Shown: piece by piece, positions 56,182 to 64,000 of the stretch
How positions within the stretch are numbered: position 1 is the stretch's first letter
How the letters are laid out: every line of letters starts with the position of its first letter
Origin: Desulfobacteraceae bacterium
Lineage (GTDB): Bacteria; Desulfobacterota; Desulfobacteria; Desulfobacterales; RPRI01
DNA length: 64,000 nt
NCBI GenBank assembly: GCA_003818505.1
Contig: RPRI01000024.1
Span: forward strand, 37,407 to 101,406
Direction: 5' to 3'
Position numbers and translations under genes: made by a program
Notes under the pieces: model-generated
The model's input: the letters and a program-made list of their open reading frames with translations, nothing else
The model's database searches: none
Told to the model about the DNA's origin: nothing

Positions 56182-58599
56182 ATGGGTGAAACCGACAAGG
56201 ATGATCTGATCAGCATAATAGAAGAGGATGAAAAAGAAGCAAAAATTCCTGAAATAATGCCGCTTATGCCTGTAAGGGATGTTGTTATATTTACGGACAT
56301 GCTTCTTCCGCTTTTTGTAGGCCGTGAAAAGTCGGTCAGGGCGGTTGAGGAGGCGGTAAGAAAAGACGGTTTTCTGTTGCTCGTTACCCAGAAAGACCCG
56401 AATGTAGAGAATCCTGGCCAGGATGAAATATACAGGATTGGTACGGTAGGAAGGGTGTTGAGGATGCTCAAGCTTCCTGACGGCCGCGTTAAGGCTCTTG
56501 TTCAGGGTGTTGCGAAGGCAAAAATAGCAGGTTTTGTGAGGCAAAAATCGGTTTACCGTGTTAAGATCGAAACAATTTCCGAGGAGCCTGTTACCGAGGT
56601 TTCTCTTGAAAATGAAGCTCTTATGAGAATTGTCCGCGAACATTCCGAAAAAATACTTGCTTTCCGTGGAGAGCTTACAGGAGATGTCGGCTCTATTCTT
56701 GAAGGCATAAATGATCCGGGCAAGCTGGCAGACCTTGTTGCATCGAACTTAAGACTAAAAATCGAGGAATCCCAGCAGTTGCTCGAGCTTATTGATCCTG
56801 TGGACCGCCTTAAAAAAGTAAACGATCTTTTGTCAAGAGAAGTTCAGCTTTCAGCCATGCAGGCCAAAATACAGTCGGATGTTAAGGAGGAGATTTCAAA
56901 AAGCCAGCGGGATTACTATCTCCGTGAGCAGATGAGAGCAATACATAAGGAACTTGGCGATCACGATGAAAGAGCCCAGGAACTGGATGACTATAAAAAA
57001 AAGATAAGACGCGCGAAGATGTCAAAGGATGCCGAAAAAGAATCAGAGAAGCAGTTAAAACGTCTTGAAATGATGCATCCCGATTCCGCCGAAGCTTCCG
57101 TTGTGAGGACATACTTGGACTGGCTTGTTGAACTGCCATGGAGCAAGGCTACAAAAGATGTTATAAATATCAAGCAAGCAAAAAAGATTCTTGATACAGA
57201 TCATTACGGGCTTAATAACATCAAGGACCGGATACTCGAATACTTAAGCGTCCGAAAGCTGAATGCAAAAATGAAAGGCCCGATATTATGTTTTGTCGGC
57301 CCGCCCGGTGTAGGGAAAACCTCTCTCGGGAAAGCTATTGCAAGAGCAATGAAACGAAAATTTGTACGCATATCCCTGGGCGGAATACGTGACGAGGCTG
57401 AGATAAGGGGACACAGGCGCACTTATATAGGAGCGCTTCCCGGGCGCATTCTGGACGGTCTGAAACAGTGCGGTTCAAATAACCCTGTCTTCATGATGGA
57501 CGAAATTGACAAGGTCGGAGCAGATTTCCGCGGTGATCCTTCCGCAGCGCTTTTAGAGGCTCTAGATCCGGAACAGAACCTTGCCTTCAGCGATCATTAC
57601 CTTAACCTTCCTTTCGATCTTTCGAAGGTTATGTTCATCCTGACTGCAAATCTGACAGACACTATCCCATCGGCCCTTCTGGACAGGATGGAACTGATCA
57701 ATCTTTCCGGATATACAGAGGAAGAAAAGAAAACAATAGCAGAAACATTTCTCCTTCCCCGGCAGATGAAGGAAAACGGCATCAGCGCAAAAAAAATGTC
57801 GATCAGCCCTGAAGCGTTACGCCAGATTATTGCCGAATATACGTCCGAAGCCGGATTGAGAAACCTTGAGAGGGAGATAGGCACCATCTGCCGGAAGGTT
57901 GCAAGAAAGATAGCGGAAGGCGAAAAGGGACCTTTTCATATTTCAAAGGGGAATTTACAGAAATACCTGGGTGTTCAGAAATTTATTCCTGAAATGGATC
58001 AGGAGGAGAGCCAGGTGGGACTTTCTACCGGTCTTGCATGGACACAGGTCGGCGGCGAAGTCCTGTATGTTGAGGCTACACTGATCAGCGGGAAAGGCGA
58101 GCTTATAATAACCGGACAGCTGGGGGATGTAATGCAGGAATCGGCAAGGGCTGCGGTAAGTTATGCGAGGGCAAACCTCTCCCTTTTCGGTTTGAAAGAG
58201 AATTTCTTTGAAAATACCGATGTGCATATCCATGTTCCTGCAGGGGCAATCCCGAAAGATGGTCCTTCGGCAGGTATCGCAATGGCAAGCGCGCTTATAT
58301 CGGTTCTTATAAATAAGCCAGTCAATAAATATGTAGCTATGACCGGTGAAATTACTTTAAGGGGAAGGATTCTTCCTATCGGAGGGCTCAAGGAAAAAGC
58401 GCTGGGCGCATTGAGAGCCGGAATCAAAACAATAATAATACCTGACAAAAACAAGAAGGATCTCTCAGAGATACCTGCTAATGTAAAGCGGAAAATCAAA
58501 TTTATTCCTGTAAGCCAGATGAAAGAAGTTCTTCCGATTGCAATTGAAGGATTTGAAGGCATTAGGCGTGAGGCGAAAGGCGTGAGAGAAAAAGTTTGA
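56182..58599 (+). CDS. lon: ATP-dependent protease Lon
   Basis: GPPGVGKTSLGKAIARAMKRKFVRISLGGIRDEAEIRGHRRTYIGALPG; PAGAIPKDGPSAGIAMASALIS. Confidence 0.97.
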   Translation: MGETDKDDLISIIEEDEKEAKIPEIMPLMPVRDVVIFTDMLLPLFVGREKSVRAVEEAVRKDGFLLLVTQKDPNVENPGQDEIYRIGTVGRVLRMLKLPDGRVKALVQGVAKAKIAGFVRQKSVYRVKIETISEEPVTEVSLENEALMRIVREHSEKILAFRGELTGDVGSILEGINDPGKLADLVASNLRLKIEESQQLLELIDPVDRLKKVNDLLSREVQLSAMQAKIQSDVKEEISKSQRDYYLREQMRAIHKELGDHDERAQELDDYKKKIRRAKMSKDAEKESEKQLKRLEMMHPDSAEASVVRTYLDWLVELPWSKATKDVINIKQAKKILDTDHYGLNNIKDRILEYLSVRKLNAKMKGPILCFVGPPGVGKTSLGKAIARAMKRKFVRISLGGIRDEAEIRGHRRTYIGALPGRILDGLKQCGSNNPVFMMDEIDKVGADFRGDPSAALLEALDPEQNLAFSDHYLNLPFDLSKVMFILTANLTDTIPSALLDRMELINLSGYTEEEKKTIAETFLLPRQMKENGISAKKMSISPEALRQIIAEYTSEAGLRNLEREIGTICRKVARKIAEGEKGPFHISKGNLQKYLGVQKFIPEMDQEESQVGLSTGLAWTQVGGEVLYVEATLISGKGELIITGQLGDVMQESARAAVSYARANLSLFGLKENFFENTDVHIHVPAGAIPKDGPSAGIAMASALISVLINKPVNKYVAMTGEITLRGRILPIGGLKEKALGALRAGIKTIIIPDKNKKDLSEIPANVKRKIKFIPVSQMKEVLPIAIEGFEGIRREAKGVREKV

Positions 58600-58740
58600 G
58601 GAGAAAAGCTTGAAGGGAAAGAGATGAGACGAGAAAAGCCGTGAGGGCGTGAGAGCGATAAAAGCTTTTCGACTTACAGCTTGCCACTTATGACCAACGA
58701 CCGACCATAAACCAGAAACCAGAGAGAAAAAACCATTAAT
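58566..58740. repeat. Degenerate 7-nt-periodic array, about 25 units, starting inside the lon 3' coding end
   Basis: gcgtgag gcgaaag gcgtgag agaaaaa gtttgag gagaaaa gcttgaa gggaaag agatgag acgagaa ... gacttac agcttgc cacttat gaccaac gaccgac cataaac cagaaac cagagag. Confidence 0.85.
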
Positions 58741-58772
58741 TTGAAACACATTTTTCGTATGAGCGGTTTGTC

Positions 58773-59450
58773 ATGAAAATACTTGCTGTTGACACGTCTG
58801 CAAGAAGCTGCAGTGTTGCAATCGCCGTCAGAAAGACCGTTCTTGCCGATTTGATAAATGAATCCGGTGAAACGCATTCGAAGCACCTGATGTATATGAT
58901 TAAAAGGGCGTTTGAAATCTCCGGTCTCAAACCATCAGATATTGATGGGTTTGCCGTGACAAAAGGTCCCGGAAGTTTTACAGGCCTCAGGATAGGAATC
59001 AGTTCTGTAAAGGGGCTTGCCGCTGCAGCCGGAAAACCTGTTGCCGGCATATCAACTCTTGACGCGCTTGCCGCACAGGTTCCCGAAACTTCATACCTGG
59101 TCTGCGTGATGATGGATGCAAGAAAAGGAGAGGTCTACTCTTCAAGGTACAGGTTTGTCGGCGGTATTGTTAAAAGGGAATCTAAAGAGGAGAATTTTAT
59201 TCCCGAAAAAGCAATAGAGGGGATAAAGGAGCCATGCCTTTTTACAGGCGACGGCGCGCTGGCATACGGTAATATAATAAAAGACAGAATCGGCGATTAT
59301 GCAGTTTTTTTACCCGGAGCTTTTAATATTATAAAGGCTTCAACCGTTGCATTTATGGGCATGAAAAAGTTTCAAGATAATGATATTGAAGATGCTGGAA
59401 TGTTTGTGCCGTTTTATATCAGAAAGTCGGATGTGAAGGAAAAGACGTGA
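58773..59450 (+). CDS. tsaB: tRNA threonylcarbamoyladenosine biosynthesis protein TsaB
   Basis: ILAVDTSARSCSVAIA; HSKHLMYMIKRAFE; FAVTKGPGSFTGLRIGISSVKGLAAA. Confidence 0.95.
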   Translation: MKILAVDTSARSCSVAIAVRKTVLADLINESGETHSKHLMYMIKRAFEISGLKPSDIDGFAVTKGPGSFTGLRIGISSVKGLAAAAGKPVAGISTLDALAAQVPETSYLVCVMMDARKGEVYSSRYRFVGGIVKRESKEENFIPEKAIEGIKEPCLFTGDGALAYGNIIKDRIGDYAVFLPGAFNIIKASTVAFMGMKKFQDNDIEDAGMFVPFYIRKSDVKEKT

Positions 59451-59619
59451 GGCGAAAGCCGAATATCGGGCCCGTTACACGGGTATATCGGACAGAATAT
59501 CGAAGGGCGGAAAGCGATGTGCAAAGTACGATGTGAGGCTTTTAATTGCCTTGACACATAATGGATTTATTAATAAAAACTATAAGTTTTTAAATCGATT
59601 ATTTTATCTGGAGGACTAG

Positions 59620-62424
59620 ATGGACTACAAGAAAACGCTCAACCTTCCTGTTACTGAATTTGCCATGAAAGCAGATCTGGCGACCCGGGAACCCATGACG
59701 CTGAAAGCATGGGAAGATACAGGTCTTTATAATAAGGTTAGAACAGCTTCTGAAAAAAAGGAGCTTTTTATTCTTCATGATGGTCCTCCCTACGCAAATG
59801 GCAACATTCATATCGGAACCGCATTGAACAAGATATTGAAGGATATAATTGTCCGCAGCAGGCAGATGTCAGGCTTTAATTCAGTGTATGTGCCGGGCTG
59901 GGATTGCCACGGACTCCCGATAGAACATAATGTAGACAAGGAACTCGGCTCCGAAAACAGGAAATATTCCCAGGCTGAAATAAGAAAGCTGTGCAGGCGT
60001 TATGCTGAAAAATATATCGACATCCAGCGTGAAGAATTCAAAAGGCTGGGCGTCATGGGTGAATGGGATAATCCTTATCTGACAATGGCTTATGAATATG
60101 AAGCGATAATCGCAAGGGAATGCTTAAAATTTGCTTCGGAAGGCAGCCTTTTCAGAAGCAAGAAGCCGATCCACTGGTGCTGCAGCTGCAAGACAGCGCT
60201 TGCCGAAGCCGAGATAGAATATGAAGACGATACCTCCCCGTCGGTATTTGTCAAGTTTCCATTAACGGATGATATTTCAAAGGAATTTCCTCATCTGTCA
60301 GGCAGGAAAGTTTATGTCGTTATATGGACAACCACTCCATGGACTATCCCGGCCAACCTTGCAATAGCGCTCCATCCCGCTTTCAGATATGTTGCTGTGG
60401 ATACGGGAAAAGGAGATGTCTTCATCCTGGCGGCTGACCTTGCCGGAGCCTGCATGAAGACTTTCGGATTTCCTGAGTTTTCTGTTCTTTGCGAAATAAG
60501 CGCTGAAAAACTTGAGAAGAAACATTGCCGGCATCCTATTTATAACAGGGATTCGCTCATAATCCTCGGAAATCATGTCACCCTTGATGCCGGTACGGGA
60601 TGTGTTCATACGGCTCCCGGCCACGGACGTGAAGATTACGAAGTGGGACTTCAGTATGGCCTCGATACCTATTCGCCTGTCGATGATAATGGATGTTTTA
60701 CAAAGGATGTGGAATTTTTCGAAGGAAAATTTGTTTTCAAAGCGAACAGGGATATTGTTTCTAAACTTAAAGATTCGGGTTCTCTCGTGGCTGAAGATAA
60801 GATCTCGCATTCTTATCCGCATTGCTGGCGCTGCAAACAGCCTGTTATTTTCAGAGCGACCCCGCAGTGGTTCATTTCGATGGATAAAACAGGCCTTCGG
60901 AAAAAATCGCTTGAAGAGATAGACAGGGTCAAATGGGTGCCGCACTGGGGAAGAGAAAGAATATACGGCATGATTGAAAACAGACCTGACTGGTGCGTTT
61001 CAAGACAGCGCGCATGGGGCGTTCCAATAACGGTTTTTTACTGTGAAAAATGTGAAGCTCTTCACATTAATCAGAAAACGGCAGACCATGTATTTGAGCT
61101 TTTCAAGGAGCACGGAGCGGATATATGGTTTGAAAAAGAGGCAGCGGAACTTATTCCTGAAGGGAGTGCATGCAGCAGGTGTGGAAACACGACATTCAGA
61201 AAAGAGACCGACATCCTGGATGTTTGGTTCGACTCGGGCGTAAGTCATGCAGCAGTGCTGGAGGAGAGGCCGTATCTGAGGTGGCCTGCGGATCTTTATC
61301 TTGAAGGCAGCGACCAGCACAGGGGGTGGTTTCATAGTTCCCTGCTTACCGCTGTCGGAACAAGGGGAAAGGCTCCCTACAAGTCGGTTTTAACCCATGG
61401 ATTTGTAGTGGATGCCGATGGGAAGAAGATGTCAAAATCCCTTGGAAATGTCATAGCTCCCAAGAAGGTTATTGATAGGTACGGTGCGGAAATATTAAGA
61501 CTCTGGGTTTCAGCTTCCGATTACAGGGATGATATCCGCATTTCCGATAATATCCTGAAACAATTGAGCGACGCTTACAGGAGAATCAGAAATACCTGCA
61601 GATTCATGCTCGGTAATTTATATGACTTTGACCCTGAAAAAGATGCGGTTCCTTACCAGTCAATGCCGGAAATCGACAGATTTGCCCTTCACAAGCTTAC
61701 CGAATTGACGGAAAAAAGTCTCAGGGCTTACGATACGTTCGAGTTTCATATTGTATATCATGGCCTTTATAATTACTGCACAACGGACCTTTCGGCCTTC
61801 TATCTCGATATCCTGAAGGACAGGCTTTATACATCTTCTCCAGGATCTGTTCAGAGAAGGAGTGCCCAGACGGTCATGCATACGATACTTGGTTCCGTAG
61901 CAAGGATTATGGCACCCATACTCCCCTTTACATCCGAAGAGATCTGGAAATTTATGCCGATGACAAAGGAAAAGGAAGAAAGTGTTCATCTTGCCCTGCT
62001 CCCTGCCGTTGTTAAAGCATGGAAAGATGAAGAGCTTGCGGAGCGGTGGAAGAGGGTTATCGAAGTGCGCCAGGAGGTAACAAAGGCTCTGGAGGAAGCC
62101 AGGGTTAAAAAACTGATAGGCCATTCGCTTGATGCATCGGTTGCAATAGATGCCGGCAACGAGCTTTTTACTCTCCTTGAACGGTATTCGGCCGAATTGA
62201 AAACCATCTTCATCACTTCCTGTGTGTTTTTGTCGAAGAACGGAGGTCTCACAGGGGCGGTTGAGAGCAGGGATGTAAAAGGACTTTATATTGCAGTTGA
62301 GCCTGCGCCCGGGAAAAAATGTGAAAGATGCTGGACATATGATCTTTCGGTCGGGGCTATCCCGGAAGAGCCTGGAGTCTGCAAAAGATGCAGTGATGAA
62401 CTAGGAGAAATCAGGAAAGCGTGA
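59620..62424 (+). CDS. ileS: Isoleucyl-tRNA synthetase
   Basis: [60 protein letters not shown]-terminal [16 protein letters not shown] zinc site. Confidence 0.98.
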   Translation: MDYKKTLNLPVTEFAMKADLATREPMTLKAWEDTGLYNKVRTASEKKELFILHDGPPYANGNIHIGTALNKILKDIIVRSRQMSGFNSVYVPGWDCHGLPIEHNVDKELGSENRKYSQAEIRKLCRRYAEKYIDIQREEFKRLGVMGEWDNPYLTMAYEYEAIIARECLKFASEGSLFRSKKPIHWCCSCKTALAEAEIEYEDDTSPSVFVKFPLTDDISKEFPHLSGRKVYVVIWTTTPWTIPANLAIALHPAFRYVAVDTGKGDVFILAADLAGACMKTFGFPEFSVLCEISAEKLEKKHCRHPIYNRDSLIILGNHVTLDAGTGCVHTAPGHGREDYEVGLQYGLDTYSPVDDNGCFTKDVEFFEGKFVFKANRDIVSKLKDSGSLVAEDKISHSYPHCWRCKQPVIFRATPQWFISMDKTGLRKKSLEEIDRVKWVPHWGRERIYGMIENRPDWCVSRQRAWGVPITVFYCEKCEALHINQKTADHVFELFKEHGADIWFEKEAAELIPEGSACSRCGNTTFRKETDILDVWFDSGVSHAAVLEERPYLRWPADLYLEGSDQHRGWFHSSLLTAVGTRGKAPYKSVLTHGFVVDADGKKMSKSLGNVIAPKKVIDRYGAEILRLWVSASDYRDDIRISDNILKQLSDAYRRIRNTCRFMLGNLYDFDPEKDAVPYQSMPEIDRFALHKLTELTEKSLRAYDTFEFHIVYHGLYNYCTTDLSAFYLDILKDRLYTSSPGSVQRRSAQTVMHTILGSVARIMAPILPFTSEEIWKFMPMTKEKEESVHLALLPAVVKAWKDEELAERWKRVIEVRQEVTKALEEARVKKLIGHSLDASVAIDAGNELFTLLERYSAELKTIFITSCVFLSKNGGLTGAVESRDVKGLYIAVEPAPGKKCERCWTYDLSVGAIPEEPGVCKRCSDELGEIRKA

Positions 62425-62502
62425 ATGGGAAAAAAAAGGGTTCAAGGATTCGAGGGTTCAAGGGGAAAGAAAAAGAAATTGGTTTTTGTTTTGTAGTTTC
62501 TG

Positions 62503-62579
62503 GTTAAACTATAGACCAGGGATCATAGACCATAGACTATAAACCAGTAACCATAGACCATAGACCTGAGACTAAAACA
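62503..62579. repeat. Degenerate 7-nt-periodic array, 11 units, ending at the lspA start codon
   Basis: gttaaac tatagac cagggat catagac catagac tataaac cagtaac catagac catagac ctgagac taaaaca | ATG. Confidence 0.9.
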
Positions 62580-63068
62580 ATGATGTTTGAGAATAAATAT
62601 ATAAAACTTTCCCTTATCGCCGGGCCGGTGTTTCTGCTCGACCAGGTAACGAAATACATTATATTGAAGACCATGCTCATTCATGATTCAATTCAGGTTA
62701 TGCCGGGATTTTTTTCTCTTACCCATATTCATAACCCGGGAGGAGCTTTCGGTTTTCTGGCAGGGCAGAGTCCTGATGTGAGAAGAATGATATTCCTTTT
62801 TGTTTCATTTGTTGCCTTATGTCTTATCTTCTATTTGTACAGCACAACACCGCGAAGCAATTCCTTGCTGGCAACCGGTTTTGCCATGATTTTCGGCGGA
62901 GCTGTCGGCAACCTCTTTGACAGGGTGCGTTTCGGAAAAGTAGTTGATTTTCTCGATTTCTATTTAGGAAACCTGCACTGGCCGGCTTTTAATGTTGCCG
63001 ACAGCGCGATTTCGATAGGGATGGGTATTTTTGTCTTCCATCTGATCTTCAAGAAAATGCCAGGGTGA
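62580..63068 (+). CDS. lspA: Lipoprotein signal peptidase
   Basis: LLDQVTKYIILK; HNPGGAFGFLAG; GGAVGNLFDRVRFGKVVDFLDF; WPAFNVADSAISIG. Confidence 0.96.
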   Translation: MMFENKYIKLSLIAGPVFLLDQVTKYIILKTMLIHDSIQVMPGFFSLTHIHNPGGAFGFLAGQSPDVRRMIFLFVSFVALCLIFYLYSTTPRSNSLLATGFAMIFGGAVGNLFDRVRFGKVVDFLDFYLGNLHWPAFNVADSAISIGMGIFVFHLIFKKMPG

Positions 63069-63083
63069 ACGGAAGGAGATAAA

Positions 63084-63857
63084 ATGTTTCCTGTTCTTTT
63101 AAAAATAGGGCCCATATCGATATATACTTACGGCTTTTTTATCGCGATAGGTTTTCTTACCGGCATTTATTTTGCGGTCAGAGAAGCCCGGAGACTTGGG
63201 GAAGAACCGGAAATGATAATGGATCTTTGCTTTTATCTTCTCGTTGCAGCCATAATCGGTTCCCGCCTCTTTTATGTCGCCACAAATCCCGGAATGTTTA
63301 TTGATGATCCTCTTGAGATATTAAAAATATGGAACGGCGGCCTTGTTTTTTACGGAGGTTTTATCGCCGCCCTTGTTACAGGAATTATTTATCTTATGAT
63401 AAAAAATATTCCTGTATGGAGAACCGCCGACATCATGGCTCCCTCAGTGTCACTTGCGCATTTTTTCGGAAGAATCGGCTGTTTTTTTGCAGGTTGCTGT
63501 TACGGGAAATATTGCGACCTTCCCTGGGCTGTTACATTCAACAATCCGGATTCGCTTGCGCCGCAGGGATTGCCCCTTCATCCGACCCAGTTGTATTCCG
63601 CCCTGAATAATCTGGCAATTTTTCTTTTTTTGTTCTTTCTCCGCAAACGCAAAAAATATAACGGCCAGCTGTTCTGGATCTACGTATTGCTGTACGGTAT
63701 CACGAGATCAATTATTGAAATCTTCCGGGCTGATTTCAGGGGTGAATTTTTCTACGGAATATTCTCGGTTTCACAGGTCGTCGGCGGGATCATGGCTGTT
63801 GTTTCCCTGACAATGCTTTTCATACTTCGCAAGCGTTCTTTGAGCAAAGGTAACTAG
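63084..63857 (+). CDS. lgt: Prolipoprotein diacylglyceryl transferase
   Basis: NGGLVFYGGFIAALVTGI; AHFFGRIGCFFAGCCYG; HPTQLYSALNNL. Confidence 0.95.
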   Translation: MFPVLLKIGPISIYTYGFFIAIGFLTGIYFAVREARRLGEEPEMIMDLCFYLLVAAIIGSRLFYVATNPGMFIDDPLEILKIWNGGLVFYGGFIAALVTGIIYLMIKNIPVWRTADIMAPSVSLAHFFGRIGCFFAGCCYGKYCDLPWAVTFNNPDSLAPQGLPLHPTQLYSALNNLAIFLFLFFLRKRKKYNGQLFWIYVLLYGITRSIIEIFRADFRGEFFYGIFSVSQVVGGIMAVVSLTMLFILRKRSLSKGN

Positions 63858-64000
63858 AAGTCATTTCAAAACCCCGTCTGAGGTCTGATAGCTGTGTTGC
63901 AAGCCTCTTCAAAATGCTCACATACTACCGTGTATGCTGCGCTTTTTCATCGGCTTGCGCCTTGCTCTCAAACCTGATCCGAGGTTTTGAAATGACTTCT
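63856..64000. mobile_element. MITE-like palindromic element, copy 2 (reaches window edge)
   Basis: AGAAGTCATTTCAAAACC...GGTTTTGAAATGACTTCT; near-identical to 30995-31138. Confidence 0.8.

Noticed and set aside
1-64000. tRNA, rRNA and CRISPR array scan by eye
   Set aside because: No convincing TPsiC/CCA-type tRNA core, rRNA signature or regularly spaced repeats seen; a tRNAscan-SE/Infernal run would be decisive.

Overview
Window of a bacterial chromosome. Gene content and codon style suggest a Desulfobacterota-like (deltaproteobacterial) anaerobe, but this is inference only. Conserved blocks: clpS-clpA-aat; trpEGDCFBA on the minus strand with a readable WCW leader peptide and attenuator; an AlgB/KinB-like two-component pair followed by kdpFABC and a kinase-less KdpD-EIIA protein; prfC, cspA, pfk, pcm, prepilin peptidase; lon-tsaB-ileS-lspA-lgt. 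Accessory blocks: (i) about 3.95-12.3 kb, a CoA-transferase / TAXI-TRAP / dehydrogenase / BKACE catabolic cluster behind a sigma-54 activator, lying between aat and a decayed 3' fragment of aat; (ii) about 12.3-20.5 kb, a toxin-antitoxin-rich region with a translationally coupled pair of P-loop ATPases, the second carrying near-identical 99-nt Sel1/TPR-like repeats, and with several modules bordered by imperfect direct repeats; (iii) about 21.0-23.7 kb, PilZ genes plus an EF-hand-like gene between a HIT gene and a decayed 3' fragment of that gene. The most unexpected pattern is a set of degenerate but strictly 7-nt-periodic arrays in gene junctions (trpA/trpB, trpD/trpG, lon/tsaB, ileS/lspA, clpA/aat), one of which runs into the lon coding end. 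Two copies of a 144-145 bp palindromic MITE-like element (one between the trp attenuator and trpE) and a 33-bp perfect inverted repeat in the trpE-trpG spacer also stand out. No rRNA, tRNA, CRISPR array, integrase or transposase gene was recognised.
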